A stretch of DNA of 64,000 nt from assembly GCA_034401135.1 (NCBI GenBank), contig JAWZSP010000005.1, positions 2,976,001 to 3,040,000 on the forward strand, given 5' to 3'. Each line of letters begins with the position of its first letter. The first letter of the stretch is position 1. A model generated the notes under the pieces. It made no database searches, had not been told where the DNA came from, and saw only the letters and a program-made list of their open reading frames with translations. The stretch is from Volutella citrinella (Eukaryota; Ascomycota; Sordariomycetes; Hypocreales; Nectriaceae). Position numbers and translations under genes: made by a program. Positions 1 to 12,679 of the stretch are shown piece after piece.

Positions 1-2093
1 GTGACTACGAGCCCCGAAGTACGCAGCATGCCGAAACGCAACTTGTCTCACCGTTTGCTGCAGGAGTTTGCCATGCTGATCATTGAGCGCGTGCCCCTTG
101 CATGAGCGTCGGGCATGCCTCTTTGGAGGTTTCGTGAGAGGTGCAATGCATGGGGAGTTGGGGAGTTCTTGCAGGCATGTGTCTGTTCCGCCGGCTTTGA
201 CAGGCCGGGACCAGGAAGAGCTGCCGTGTTGGCGCCGAGGCTGGAGGTGGCAGCTCAAGAGCCGGACCTGGACGTTTCAATAGTTCAATAGCTGGCTCTT
301 GTTTGGCTCATCGGCCAGCCAGCCGTTGCATGGAGGATCTGCCGCCACACAGAGCTGCACCATCAAATAGAATGAATACGAACGCCTCAGCTGCAGCTGC
401 AGCTGCAGCACTACCGGGCAGCGGCGCTAGTTCGACATTGTCCATTTCTATCTTTATCTTTAGTGACCGTTGATGCAAACAACGGTCGCGTGCTATGGCG
501 ACGGCGCGACCGTAAGTCATGCAGTTACGGTGTGCACGAGACGTTGGCGATCCGGCGGTGGACATTCTGTTCCCGTTGATGCTGCTGGCCGCTGAATGGT
601 TGAAGGGCCGCAGTGTGGAGCAGCCGAAGGTGAAGCTTGTTCCTCCAATTTTAAAGTCGCCCGTCTCCGCTCTTAGCGAGCCAGAATGGCCAGCCGCGGC
701 CCGCCAGTGGAGGTGGTCGCGGTGGTGAGACGAAACGGACGTGCGAATTAATTCCAGAATGGTTCCCGAGACTATGGCTTAGGTGCTAGTACCAGAATGG
801 CCTACCTGATGACGAGCCGTTCTTCCGAATTGCCCAGTTGGCTCGCAAGGCTGGTCCGGCCGCCGAAGCCGCCGTTGAGATGGCGTATGGCCCAGGGCGA
901 ACGCGATTCCGAACTGAAAGAGCTACCGTGGTGCTAATTTCCGGCTTTGTTCGAACCTGGAGGGATGGGTTGATGCCATTCGCTGCTGCGCCTAGCCCCC
1001 GGCCAGGCTTACCATATTACATGGTAATTTCTTGTAAGTGGAAGGTGCGCAAGTTGGCCTGCGGCAGGCAGGGACGCTTGCCAGGCATCTGCTGCTTGCC
1101 TGCAATATTCCTCCATGAGCATACACGAACCGCGTCCAGTGCGCAGCCTAACAATGAGGCTCCCGTCCGGTACAGATCCAGTCACTATATCGGATACACG
1201 GGGTGCAGCCCAACCCATGGCGAAGCGCCCAAATACGCGCCTACACAAGACGCCCGGGCCCCGCGATGTGGCTGTCTTTTGGGGCATCCTGACACACGAA
1301 ACTCGCCATCTTAACCCCAGGCCCACGTCTCGCGCCCGAAACGCAGGGTTCCCTTATCCAAGCGCGAGGCCAAACCCCAAGCCCTGGTAGTTTTGGCGCT
1401 TCCTAGCGAGGCCTGCGCGATCCTGCTGTGGAGCTCAATTCTAACGAACTGTCCCATCCACCTCAAACATGCGACGAGTGTCACTTGGCCCGACCACGGG
1501 AGCGCCGCCCACAGCACCACCCACAGGAGCACAGGAGCACAGGAGCCGGAGCGCTCCCAGCCGCGCGCTCACGCTCGACTGTCTGCAGGACGAGCGTAAA
1601 TGAATAGAAGGAGTCCCCATCCATCGGTGATTCGATTTACCTTGCTGTGTGAAGTTCTCGACTCTCGTTTGTTCAACTTAATATTGGTCTGGTTACCATC
1701 TAATCTTCGATTCTCCAATAAGCGACCAGCACACTCTCGGCCACGGCAGTGCATAATCATTGCCCACCATCCTTGTCAGCCCTGGCTCCTTGTTCTGGTC
1801 CCTTTCCCGCACTTATTAGTCCCGTTGCGTGTGCGGAGGGCACTTTCGATCGGCCGACGTTTTGCTCTTTTGGCTACTGTTCGAGGCGGGGACAAGGCCT
1901 TGAGACGATAGGAAGCCCTTCATCACCGATCCTCACGAGGATCCCTGGCAGAAATTCCATTTCCCTCTTATTAAATCGCTCGATCTAGCTCAATACCCAC
2001 AGCGTGGGATATCTCCCCTACGCTGCTCTTGCGCCTTTCCCACTGCCTTGGTCCTCAATCTGCTCCTACGGCTTCGAATGCGACAGGTTCGCG
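1..2093. other. Gene-free left flank
   Basis: I see no supportable gene here. The open frames lack good ATG starts, show no recognisable motif and overlap on both strands, as GC-rich DNA does by chance. A short CTGCAG repeat lies near 388-410. The last 400 bp or so are presumably the promoter and leader of the gene starting at 2094. Confidence 0.5.
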
Positions 2094-4133
2094 ATGCCAC
2101 GACAGTCCAGAGCCACGACAGTGTCGACAGCGCACATGGCGCAACGGCCAACCACCAGCGCAGGGCGCATTGCAAATAGACCCCCCGAGGTGCCCGATTT
2201 CAACAAGCGTGTTTCAAGAGATGACCTGGCTCTTGCACTCAAGAAACCGAACCGAGACCACACTGGGTACCATGTGCCCATTCGGGGACGAGCGCCCTCT
2301 CTCGACCGCGGCGTGCGAAGTTCATCACTTGGACGGACATCAACAATCAGAGATTCAACAGATTTCAGGAAAGATACGGAAGAGATGGGGGTGATCGCCA
2401 TAGGCATGGCCCTCGGAAGCCCCACGACGCCCTGGGATCGTTCAGAGCCGAGGAGCCAACAGCAGACAGCCGCGTCAGAAGCGACTGAAGCTTCGGGATT
2501 GCCCGATGAGCCGCTCGGGAAGCAGCCAAAATCACGGAAATGGGGCTTATTCCGCTCAAAGTCGAAGAGAAACCAGCCGGCGGACGTCTCTCGTTCTATG
2601 ACGGATTATTCGAATCCATCAACCTCCTCGCTGTCTTCTGCGGGAGGACAGCCCGGCGCTTTCGCGACCACCCCTCGGTACCCAGTGGAACAGACCGCGA
2701 GACCTCCTACAAGACAAAAATCACTTACGACGCGCAGCCAAACCGACGCTGATCGCAGGGAGCATTGGGAAACGAAGCCTTCATTGGATGTGAGGCCACC
2801 ACTACCAGCGCCAGCGGAATCAAAACGGCAAAAGGAGAGCAAGATGGGAGGTCTGAGTCGTAAAGTGTCCCTCAAAGCCTTGAGGGGCGATTCTCAAGCC
2901 AGAAAAGCTGCCAAGGAAGCTGCCAGGGAAGCTGTTGAGCTCATACCGCCCTTGCCAAAACCCGTTGGGCCTGCTCCAACCCTGCTGGATGTGGAAATTC
3001 CCAGTATCAAAATGGAGAGATACAGTGTCATGTTCAATGGAGTCTTACAGACGCAAAAGACATCGTCGTCCTCTCTTCTGGCCCGGCGACAAGCAACATT
3101 AAACCGACTAAAAACGGTCAACGATGAGCTCGAACCCAATGGAGAAGAACTCCCACGACAGCGCAGGGCAACATCTCCGCAACCCGGAGCCTCTCCTGCT
3201 CCCCTACTTCTGCCAGAAGGGGGTGGACTGGTTCCACCCCCGATGCTTTCGCCCCGGTCACGAGCCAACACCTACCCAGCTGCGGTAGCCTCGCCTTGCA
3301 ATTCTACTTTTGAAGAACAACCCCCACCTAGAATGGAGATGATAAAGGAAGTGTCGCGGGCCCGCGTCGTTCAAGTCTCCGTTGGGAGAGAGCCCAGAAG
3401 AGACCAAAGGTCAACTTCGGTAACATCCCCATTGGAAAACGGCGGACTAGTATCAAAGTTTAGCAAAAAATCTTCCGCTTCGACCTACGTTGCGAGAAAG
3501 AGAAGCCCCAGCCCCCAAAAGGCCACTACTAGACGTCTATCGCCTGAATCGGCAGGGGTATCTGTCATTGTTCCTCGGAACAAGTCCAGATCCCCTTTCA
3601 CTCCTGATAGTTCAAGCTTGATACTTGATTCGCCAGAAAACTCAGACGACGAATCTAGCACACATGTCGGAGTGCGACAACCAGCCTTTGTGAAACCCCA
3701 AGCAAGGATAGTCTCGCCTCCGGCATCGATCGAATCTTCCAGCCCCCGGACGACGAGAAAACGCACGCCCCCATCCTCTCTAGCACCAGTCGAGCTCTCA
3801 ACTGCCGCCAACCCGCCCCCTGCTTCAACCCCGGATGCTCTACGAGAAGCAGTTGCAAGCTCCATTGCCCGTCAAATCAATAGCTCATACGAACAGCATC
3901 AAATGCTTCACCCTTTGAGAAGCAATCCTAGTATACGAAAGAAGGGCAATGGGAGTCCAGCTGGTCTGAACTTTGCTGTTGGGAAGAACGAGCGCATTGC
4001 CGAAACGAAGACGGCAACGCCCACTCTCGTCCACCCGGAAGATGCGGCGGCAGCCACGGCAGTGGCATCACCATCTCAAGGCTGGTACATGAATCGCAAA
4101 AGTTCAATGGTGGTGGTGGAAGGAACTCCGTGA
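2094..4133 (+). CDS. Ser/Pro-rich fungal protein of unknown function
   Basis: This is a single-exon gene of 679 residues. The open frame extends upstream to a GTG at 2004, but the first ATG is at 2094 (start MPRQSRATTV). The protein is low in complexity and probably largely disordered, rich in Ser, Pro, Arg and Thr. It has many SP/TP and RxxS sites, which suggests a phosphoprotein. A basic patch (KSRKWGLFRSKSKRN) lies near residue 150. The one region that looks conserved and folded is around residues 300-345, with the segments DVEIPSIKMERYSVMFNGV and SSSLLARRQATLNRLK. From memory, that pattern recurs in uncharacterised Pezizomycotina proteins. There is no signal peptide or membrane segment. 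It converges on YKT6 (583 bp between stops). I do not assign a function. Confidence 0.75.
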   Translation: MPRQSRATTVSTAHMAQRPTTSAGRIANRPPEVPDFNKRVSRDDLALALKKPNRDHTGYHVPIRGRAPSLDRGVRSSSLGRTSTIRDSTDFRKDTEEMGVIAIGMALGSPTTPWDRSEPRSQQQTAASEATEASGLPDEPLGKQPKSRKWGLFRSKSKRNQPADVSRSMTDYSNPSTSSLSSAGGQPGAFATTPRYPVEQTARPPTRQKSLTTRSQTDADRREHWETKPSLDVRPPLPAPAESKRQKESKMGGLSRKVSLKALRGDSQARKAAKEAAREAVELIPPLPKPVGPAPTLLDVEIPSIKMERYSVMFNGVLQTQKTSSSSLLARRQATLNRLKTVNDELEPNGEELPRQRRATSPQPGASPAPLLLPEGGGLVPPPMLSPRSRANTYPAAVASPCNSTFEEQPPPRMEMIKEVSRARVVQVSVGREPRRDQRSTSVTSPLENGGLVSKFSKKSSASTYVARKRSPSPQKATTRRLSPESAGVSVIVPRNKSRSPFTPDSSSLILDSPENSDDESSTHVGVRQPAFVKPQARIVSPPASIESSSPRTTRKRTPPSSLAPVELSTAANPPPASTPDALREAVASSIARQINSSYEQHQMLHPLRSNPSIRKKGNGSPAGLNFAVGKNERIAETKTATPTLVHPEDAAAATAVASPSQGWYMNRKSSMVVVEGTP

Positions 4134-4716
4134 AGCAACAGACCTCAGCAGCCACTCTTCTACTGGGCAACATTTTCAGTTCTTCTTTATTCCATTACGA
4201 TTCTATTTATCAGGCCCTGTCCCTGGTGGATTATGCACACTTGTGCTACTTTCTCACGAGCCTCAAGGCAGATTTTTTGTGGATGTGCGGTTTCCTTTGT
4301 GCATATATACTAGCAGGTAGCAGGGAGTCTTCACGGATATCGTCAAGCCAGGGTGGGGAGGGATTCTAGGAAAGCGACCATTGAACATTCATATCATTTC
4401 TTTTGTCCAGGACTGCAGGAGTATTATGCCAGCAAGGTGGATCGCATTCACATACTATAAAATAAAACGATGTCATTATTAAATGAACTAACTGCCTCTC
4501 TTGCCTGGACCTGTCGTGATCAAGGTTGTTACTGATATGTTGAACGGTCCATTATGGCCCCAAATGAGTCTAACCGAGCGCTGGAACTACATTGCTGCGA
4601 GCGAATGGCGGATGAAAAACGATTGGATGTATCTGCACCGCATCATAACCAATCTCTGAATACCGACATCCCTATATGCTGAAACCAAGTCACGATCGAA
4701 CGCCAAATCAAACGTT
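4134..4716. other. Convergent intergenic region
   Basis: The region lies between the stop of the Ser/Pro-rich gene (+) and the stop of YKT6 (-). It is AT-richer than its surroundings and presumably holds the two 3' untranslated regions. No RNA or coding signal was recognised. Confidence 0.5.
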
Positions 4717-5606
4717 TTACATCAAAATACAGCACGAGTTCTGCTTCTTGGCTTGCTCTATAGAGTGATTATTGTTAGTCAATGCTCCGAGAAAAAAAAG
4801 TAGATAGCCCGCTATTCCGCCGGGGAGGAGACGAAGCGGGTTAAGGCACATACGGTAGAACATCTTGCTCTGGGCGCTGAGGCCGTCGCTTTTCGCCACA
4901 AGATCATCAATCTTCTCGCCACGCTGCAGAACGCTTTCGATGGTCTTGTGCAGGACAATCTTGGTCTCGTCGAGCTCCTTCTGGATCTTGAGGATGCTAT
5001 CCGCCTGCTGAGGGTCCTGGTACTTGGTGAGGTACTCCTTCAACTCGGGCATGGGCAGGACAACGGCTCCAGAAGACCATGCAGACCGAGGGTGCTTGGC
5101 AAGAAACTCGTCCACGACTTTGCTGAGAAGCTGATGCGCAACCAGCGCCGGGTATTCGTGGTCCGAAATGATGATGCCGCAAACACCCTCGGTTCGGCCG
5201 TAGGCGTGGAAAGTGTAGTCTGTCGGGAGCAATGAGCCGCTGTTTCTGCTGGCGTATTCAAGAAGGGAGGCCCATACCTTGCTCCTCAACATCCTGTCGC
5301 TGGCCGGGTCGCGTTCGCTCGGCGACAGTCTTCGCGAATAGCGTCATGAACTCTCCATAGCTGGGTTCCAGTGTCAGTATGTGCGGCTGGCACATCATCA
5401 ATGACGGTCGCAAGGATCGGCCTACTTCTGGCGCGTGAAGCGGGAATATGCGCTCAGCTCCTTCTCAGCGACGATCTCGTGAGCGGGCTTGCTCTCGTTG
5501 CGAAGGACCTGTAGAAGCACGCAGTATTAGCACCCACAGCCTGGTTCGCAAAGGGTCGGTGAGGGGCACAGGGGCTTGGGCATACGCCGATGTAGTGCAG
5601 CTTCAT
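4717..5606 (-). CDS. YKT6: R-SNARE Ykt6, five exons
   Basis: Ykt6 is a lipid-anchored R-SNARE acting in ER-Golgi, endosome-vacuole and autophagosome fusion. I read exons (minus strand) 5606-5586, 5508-5426, 5360-5278, 5219-4854 and 4757-4717, giving 197 residues against 200 in yeast. The first exon encodes only MKLHYIG. The N-terminal longin domain (about residues 1-130) is followed by the SNARE helix (about 138-190, with ETKIVLHKTIESVLQRGEK carrying the zero-layer Arg). It ends in the lipidation motif CCILM, with Cys193 for palmitate and Cys194 for prenyl. The last intron has a clear CTAAC branch site, and removing it joins MFY to QQAKKQNSCC. The gene is divergent from SLH1 with 522 bp between starts. 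Confidence 0.95.
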
Positions 5607-6128
5607 GTTGGGCAATCGGAAAAGCGTTCAAGTGTGACCGGCGGTGTTTTGGGGCGAGCGAGGTGGTATGGCTCCGGGCTGCGAGTCTTAGCAGACGCGC
5701 GGAGAGGTGAGTATAGGCGGTGGTGGCGGATGATGAAGGACTGACTATGCGAAAGCATAGAAACCAGAGTTGCCTTTGGAGACGTCACATGTTCCAGCGG
5801 TGCCCGGCTTGTCGGGGTGGATTAGGCCACCGAATTTCCCAGCGTCAGGCAGGTACCTAGAAGGTGTGCCCCGCAAGTGCCCCTCGGTAGCTCTGACCGC
5901 AAAAGTCCCATCCCGTCAGTAGGTGGGGGTGCAGCCACTAAGCACAGGGCGGTATGACTCTTCTCCAACAGGCAATGAGCCATTCAGTGCAAACTAACAT
6001 TGGTTACTTGGATTTCGCGGCCGCATAAGAAGCCCCGACTGCCAACACGAAGGCATCGCTGGTTTTCAATCCCTCCCCATCCTCATTCAACCTCGATTGG
6101 CCTGGAAACCTGATACATACTGTCGCTG
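5607..6128. promoter_or_regulatory. Shared YKT6/SLH1 divergent promoter region
   Basis: These 522 bp separate the YKT6 start (minus) from the SLH1 start (plus), so both promoters must lie here or overlap. I saw no convincing TATA box; the last 100 bp before SLH1 are C/T-rich, which is common in fungal leaders. Confidence 0.5.
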
Positions 6129-9100
6129 ATGGCTTCAGACGAGCTGACTGCCGCTGAGGCTCAATGGCGGGAGCAGTTTACAGCCATGCGAGCTGCCTTG
6201 GCCAACCTCAAACCTCCCCAGGCACCTCCTTCTGTCGGAGATGAGCTAGACGACGATGAGTTCGGCGGTTACTCCTCTGGAAATAGCGGCCAGGACGTCT
6301 GGGACTTTATCTCCGAGGAGGATGACGAGTTCAGCAGTGATTTCGCTGAGGCGGAGGCGGACGCTGTTGATGGTTCCGAGCCAAAATACGGCGCTGTGTG
6401 GTTTACGACCCAGTGCTCAGGCATAGCAGCGAAGAATGGATTATCCGCGGATGTCTTTGAGGCCCAGATCATGAGTGTGTTGAACTCACGAGGCTCCGCC
6501 GACGAGCTTCAGGCCCAGCTCCTCGATCTAGTTGGCTACGACGACTTGGACTTTATCATCGAGGTGTTGGGGCACAAGGACGAAATTCTTGTTGCTATTC
6601 AAGCACAGTCTCAACAGTCAACCGGACCACGCATCTTGTCTCGGGCTCAAAGAGAAGATGCGCTTCGCCGCCAGGACTATGAGCACAAAACGGCTACCCT
6701 GGCACCTGCCCATTCGAAGGAGCCCCAGTACCCCCACGTTTATCGTGCCTACAACGCAGGGAATACACTGAGCGCGACAGGAAAGAAATATGGTCTTCCC
6801 GTTGGAAGTGAGAGGAAACAGTTCGACAAGTATGAAGAGTACTCCATCCCTGCTGGAAGAAAGGGCGTCCTCGGGCCCGGCCAATCCCTCGTCAAAATCT
6901 CCGAGCTCAATGGGCTTTGCAGAAAGACGTTTGAGAAGTACAAGACGCTCAATCGCATGCAGAGTCTTGTATATCCCGTTGCGCACAAGACGAGCGAAAA
7001 CATGCTCATTTGCGCACCTACTGGTGCAGTGAGTTCTACTCAATTGTTTCCATGTTAGGCTGCAATCGCTAACTTAATAGGGTAAAACTGATGCTGCCAT
7101 GCTCACGATACTTCACACAATTGGTCAGAATGTAGAGCCAAATCCGTTTGAGGACACCACAGCCACCGAATTCGCCGTGAATGTGGATGACTTCAAGATT
7201 GTCTACGTTGCCCCGATGAAGGCTCTTGCTGCTGAAGTGACTGAGAAGCTTGGCAAGCGCTTGGCATGGCTCGGAATCAAGTGCCGGGAATATACTGGTG
7301 ATATGCAGCTCACCAAGTCCGAGATTGTTCAGACTCAGATCATCGTCACTACTCCTGAAAAATGGGATGTTGTGACAAGAAAGGGAACTGGCGACACAGA
7401 GCTTGTCCAGAAGGTTCGTCTTCTCATCATTGACGAGGTCCACATGCTTCACGACGAACGAGGAGCCGTGCTGGAATCACTCGTCGCGCGAACAGAGCGG
7501 CAGGTTGAAAGCACTCAATCAATGATCCGGATTGTTGGACTCAGTGCGACACTACCCAACTACGTCGACGTCGCCGACTTCCTTAAAGTGAACAAGTACG
7601 CGGGCTTGTTCTACTTTGACGCGTCATTTCGACCAGTTCCCTTGGAACAACACTTCATTGGTGTCAAGGGAAAGGCTGGAAGTAAGCAGAGCAAAGAAAA
7701 CCTGGATAATGTGGCCTTTGAAAAGGTCAAGGAGATGCTTGAACAGGACCATCAAGTCATGGTTTTTGTGCATTCAAGACGGGATACCATGATGACAGCC
7801 CGGATGTTGCATCAAAAGGCTATTGAGCAATTCTGCGTGGATCTTTTTGACCCAACAGGACATCCTGGATACGATCAGGCCGCGCGTGATATGAAAACAT
7901 CGAAGTCCAAGGAGATTCGCGAGCTTCTTTCCAAGGGCATCGGTGTTCACCACGCTGGAATGGCCAGGTCCGATCGAAACTTGATGGAGCGTCTCTTTGA
8001 CCAAGGCGTGCTAAAAGTACTCTGCTGTACTGCTACTCTCGCGTGGGGTGTCAACTTGCCCGCTGCTGCAGTTGTCATCAAAGGTACCCAGGTTTACAGC
8101 GCACAAGACGGCAAATTTGTGGATCTCGGAATTCTCGATGTCCTCCAGATCTTTGGTCGTGCTGGACGTCCTCAGTACGAAGTTCCGGGTATTGGCATGA
8201 TCTGCACGACTCAGGACAAGCTTCCGCATTACCTAACAGCTATCACGGAACAGCAGCCAATTGAGTCCAAGTTCTCTACAAAGTTGGTCGACAACCTGAA
8301 CGCCGAAATCGCTTTGGGGACGGTCACTTCTATTCCCGACGCCGTTCAGTGGATTGGTTATTCATACCTGTTTGTCCGCATGCAGCGCAGTCCCATGACA
8401 TATGGAATCGAATGGGCGGAGATTCGAGACGACCCGACGTTGGTTCAACGGCGTCGGCAGCTAGCAATACAAGCTGCTAGGACTTTGCAGCAGTGTCAGA
8501 TGATCATTTTCAATGAACGGACCGAGGAGCTGCGCAGCAAGGACATCGGCCGCATCGCGAGCCAGTTCTACATTCTGCATACCAGTATACAGGTCTTCAA
8601 CACAATGATGAGACCGCAAGCCACAGAGGCAGACATCTTGAAGATGATCAGCATGAGCGGAGAGTTCGACAATGTTCAGTCCAGGGACAGTGAAGAGAAG
8701 GAGTTGACCCATTTGCGAAAAGAAGTTATCCCTTGTGATGTGGACGGAGGAATCGACACTCCGCAAACGAAGACGAACATTCTGCTTCAGTCCTACATAT
8801 CAAGGGAACAGCCAGAAGATTTTGCACTGTCGAACGACATGAATTATGTTGCTCAGCAGTCTGGACGAATTTGCCGCGCTCTCTTCATGCTCGCCTTAAA
8901 CCGAAGATGGGGACATCAGTGCCTCGTCCTTCTCACACTGGCCAAATCCATTGAGAAGCGCATTTGGCCTTTCCAGCACCCTCTACACCAGTTCAACCTC
9001 GCCCGTCCAATTCTTAATCAGCTTGATGCCAAGGAACACCTCACCGTCGAAGCCATGAAGGAATTGGAGCCTGCGGAAATCGGTTCTTTGGTTCATAACC

Positions 9101-12100
9101 AAGGAGCGGGCAAAAACATCGCCAAAATCCTCAGTAACTTTCCCACGGTGCATGTCGAAGCCGAAATTGCACCCCTTAACCGAGATGTATTGCGGATCAA
9201 ACTCTATGTGATTCCCGGCTTTCAGTGGTACGACCAATTTCACGGAACGTCGGAGTCTTTCTATATCTGGGTCGAAAATTCGGAGACCTCACAGATCTAT
9301 CATCATGAGTTCTTCATTCTGAACAGGCGAAAGCTTTACGATGATCACGAACTGAACTTCACAATTCCACTCTCCGACCCATTGCCGAAGCAGATTTATG
9401 TACGGGCGGTGTCTGACAGATGGCTCGGAGCAGAGACGGTCACCCCAGTCTCCTTCCAACATCTCATCCGGCCAGACACGGAGAGTGTGTATACCGAGTT
9501 GCTCAACCTGCAGCCGCTGCCGATATCTGCGTTGAAGAACCCGGCATTGGAAGAATTATACGCAAAGCGATTTCAGTTCTTCAATCCTATGCAAACCCAG
9601 ATCTTCCATACGCTGTATCACACAGCTGCCAATGTTCTCCTTGGTTCTCCTACAGGAAGTGGCAAAACGGTGGCGGCTGAGCTTGCCATGTGGTGGGCGT
9701 TCCGTGAAAGACCCAAATCCAAGGTTGTGTACATCGCTCCTATGAAGGCTCTCGTCCGTGAGCGTGTCAAAGACTGGGGTGTACGACTGGCTAGGCCCCT
9801 TGGCTTGAAATTGGTTGAGTTGACGGGTGACAACACTCCTGATACCCGAACTATTCAGGATGCCGACATCATTATTACTACACCTGAAAAATGGGACGGC
9901 ATATCACGTTCCTGGCAAACAAGAGGCTACGTGCGCCAGGTCAGTTTGGTCATTATCGACGAGATCCATCTATTGGCCGGTGACCGTGGCCCCATTTTGG
10001 AAATCATTGTATCCCGTATGTGTCCCTGATATTTCTTTTCTTTTCGCATCCCACTGACATCAGCAGGTATGAACTACATCGCATCTTCGACCAAAAACGC
10101 CGTCCGGCTTCTTGGAATGTCGACTGCCTGCGCAAATGCCACCGACCTCGGAAATTGGCTCGGTGTCAAGGAAGGCCTCTTCAATTTCAAGCATTCTGTC
10201 CGCCCTGTTCCGCTGGAGCTTTATATCGATGGGTTCCCTGAAGTTAGAGGCTTTTGTCCCCTGATGCAATCCATGAACAGACCAACATTCCTAGCTGTGA
10301 AAAATCATAGCCCAGACAAGCCTGTCATTGTGTTTGTCGCATCTAGACGACAGACACGCCTAACAGCCAAGGACCTTATCAACTTCTGTGGAATGGAGGA
10401 CAACCCTAGACGATTTTTGCATATGGATGAAGATGATTTGCAGCTTAATCTCGCGCGAGTCAAGGACGATGCACTGAAGGAGGCCATCAATTTTGGTATT
10501 GGTCTGCACCATGCTGGTTTGGTTGAATCTGACCGACAACTTTCCGAAGAGTTGTTTCTGAACAACAAGATCCAGATTCTGGTCGCCACAAGCACTCTTG
10601 CTTGGGGTGTCAACCTCCCCGCCCACCTCGTGGTCGTCAAGGGGACCCAGTTCTTCGATGCCAAGATCGAGGCTTATCGGGACATGGATTTGACTGACGT
10701 GCTTCAAATGTTGGGTCGTGCAGGGCGTCCGCAATTCGATAATTCGGGCGTCGCTCGCATTTTCACCCAGGACGCAAAGAAGGACTTCTACAAGCACTTC
10801 CTCCACACGGGCTTTCCCGTGGAATCTTCTCTCCACACAGTCCTGGACAACCACTTGGGTGCCGAAGTGTCGGCTGGCACCATCGTAACAAAACAGGATG
10901 CTCTAGACTACCTAACTTGGACCTTCTTCTTCCGTCGGCTACACAAGAACCCCTCATACTACGGCCTGGAGATCTCTGCAGAGGAACACAACACAATTGC
11001 AGCGCAGCAGCTCGCGAACGATTACATGATCGAGATGGTCAACAAATCTCTTGACGAACTAGCCAGCTCTAAATGCGTTGAGGTCTTCCCCAACGGAGAT
11101 GTCGATCCAACGCCTTTTGGAAAGATCATGTCGTACTACTATCTCTCACACAAGACGATCCGACACCTCGTCAGCAAAGCGAAGGCTCAGGCCACATTTC
11201 TGGACGTCTTGTCTTGGATGTCACGCGCTGCTGAGTATGATGAACTGCCTGTTCGCCACAATGAAGATCTAGTCAACGACACTCTCTCTGGGTACTTGCC
11301 CCATCCCGGGCATACCTTTGGTCTGCCTATGTGGGATCCCCATGTCAAAGCATTCCTTCTCCTGCAAGCCTACATGTCGCGAATAGATCTCCCTATCACC
11401 GACTACGTTGGCGATCAGACCAGCGTCTTGGATCAATCCATTCGTATCATCCAGGCATCCATCGACGTTTTCACGGAACTTGGGTTTCTCTCCAGCTGCC
11501 TCCAGATGATTTCGTTGCTGCAGTGCATCAAATGTGCACGCTGGCCCACAGACTCACCACTGTCGATCTTGCCGAGTGTTGAGCCGAGCGTTAAAGATCA
11601 GACCAGCCTTGCAACAGTCAGCTCACTATCTAAGGCTCAAGTCAACCAGCTTGCCAAGAAGCTCTCGGTGCCATCTACGCAGCAGGCTCGGTTTGCTCGT
11701 GCGGCCTCTATTATCCCCAACATTTCTGTGTCGGTAACAGACGCCACGGCTGTGTCTTTGGCTGTCATCATCAAGCGTCTCAACCCTCTTGTAGAGCGCG
11801 ATGGCCGTATTTACGCACCCAAGTTCCCCAAGCCCCAGACGGAGAGCTGGTTCGTGATTGTTGCCGACGTCGAACGGGACGAGATCATCGCCGTCAAGCG
11901 AGTTGGCTGGATCGCAACCTCTGAGCGTAAGCTGGGGGTTGGAAGCCGTCCCTCCGCCAGGTCAGTCATCAAGCTACCAGAAGACAAGGCTGGCCAAGGG
12001 CGCAAGCTTGACTTGATCGTCGCAAGTGACGGCTACGTTGGACTAGAACATCGCGTTTTAGGCGTGGCTATTCCTGCCCCACCGACGGTGGACGATGCAG

Positions 12101-12141
12101 TACAAGCGAAGAAAGGGGCGAAGGGACCAGACTCGACGTGA
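6129..12141 (+). CDS. SLH1: Slh1/ASCC3-type tandem Ski2-like RNA helicase
   Basis: Slh1 is the helicase of the ribosome-quality-control trigger complex, which splits collided ribosomes; it is the counterpart of human ASCC3. Exons are 6129-7028, 7081-10015 and 10067-12141, with introns of 52 and 51 bp, giving 1969 residues, close to the yeast length. An acidic N-terminus (to about residue 130) precedes two helicase cassettes. The first has Walker A APTGAGKT spanning the first intron and DEVH at 418-421. The second has SPTGSGKT (Lys1162) and DEIH at 1260-1263. Each cassette carries a QxxGRAGRP motif and is followed by a Sec63-like module. Brr2 has the same architecture, but the length and the N-terminus favour Slh1. 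Both ATPase sites look intact. The intron-2 join reads IVSR-MNYIASS. Confidence 0.93.
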
Positions 12142-12679
12142 AGTGGGTTGACATATGAATGGTTTCTGCAATGTATACCTCGCGATACTCCGATGCTCAA
12201 AAATGCACGGGAAATAGAAAAGATTTAGAGAATGCGATGAAAACAGGACTTTGACAAAGGAAATGGCCTTGAGAAAAAAAGCATCGCCTGCCAAGCCGCC
12301 CAGTATTAATCCTTTCAACAGCTCCACGGACTCATCATACTGGTCCTGGTAATTGAGCGAAATCACAAATGATCCCCAACTCCAGATATAGGACAAAGAA
12401 GAATCCGAAAAATGCAAGCGTCATGCCACTGAACCTCTCAGAAAAATGAGAACACGCACACACACACAGACACATGGTTCCAGCTGTAGTAGACTGATGG
12501 GACACACCCAAACCGCGAAGCCAAACTGCCAGGAAATCAACGAAATATCGGGTATCACACACACGCATGGGAGCATGTTCTTTCTCATGTCGTCTGACTC
12601 GTCTCGTGGCTTTCGTTTCGCCCACCATTAGGGAATCATGCCCTCGATCTCAGGATGATATGTGAAACCCGGCCATCAG
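12142..12679. other. Convergent intergenic region with CA repeat
   Basis: The region separates the SLH1 stop (+) from the Rab stop (-). It contains a short CA-rich microsatellite at about 12451-12475. No gene was recognised. Confidence 0.5.

Noticed and set aside
1..1600. Several short frames in the left flank
   Set aside because: None has a good start, conserved motif or consistent codon use; no exon chain could be built.
4758..4853. Apparent hydrophobic insert near the C-terminus of YKT6
   Set aside because: It is an unspliced intron with a CTAAC branch site; removing it restores the standard SNARE end and CC prenylation motif.
10016..10066. Possible frameshift or pseudogene break in SLH1, where the frame stops at 10029
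   Set aside because: A 51-bp intron with GTATGT donor, CTGAC branch site and CAGCAG acceptor restores the conserved IVSRMNYIASS.
6129..12141. Brr2 spliceosomal helicase as alternative name
   Set aside because: The total of 1969 residues and the short acidic N-terminus fit Slh1/ASCC3 better than Brr2, which is longer.
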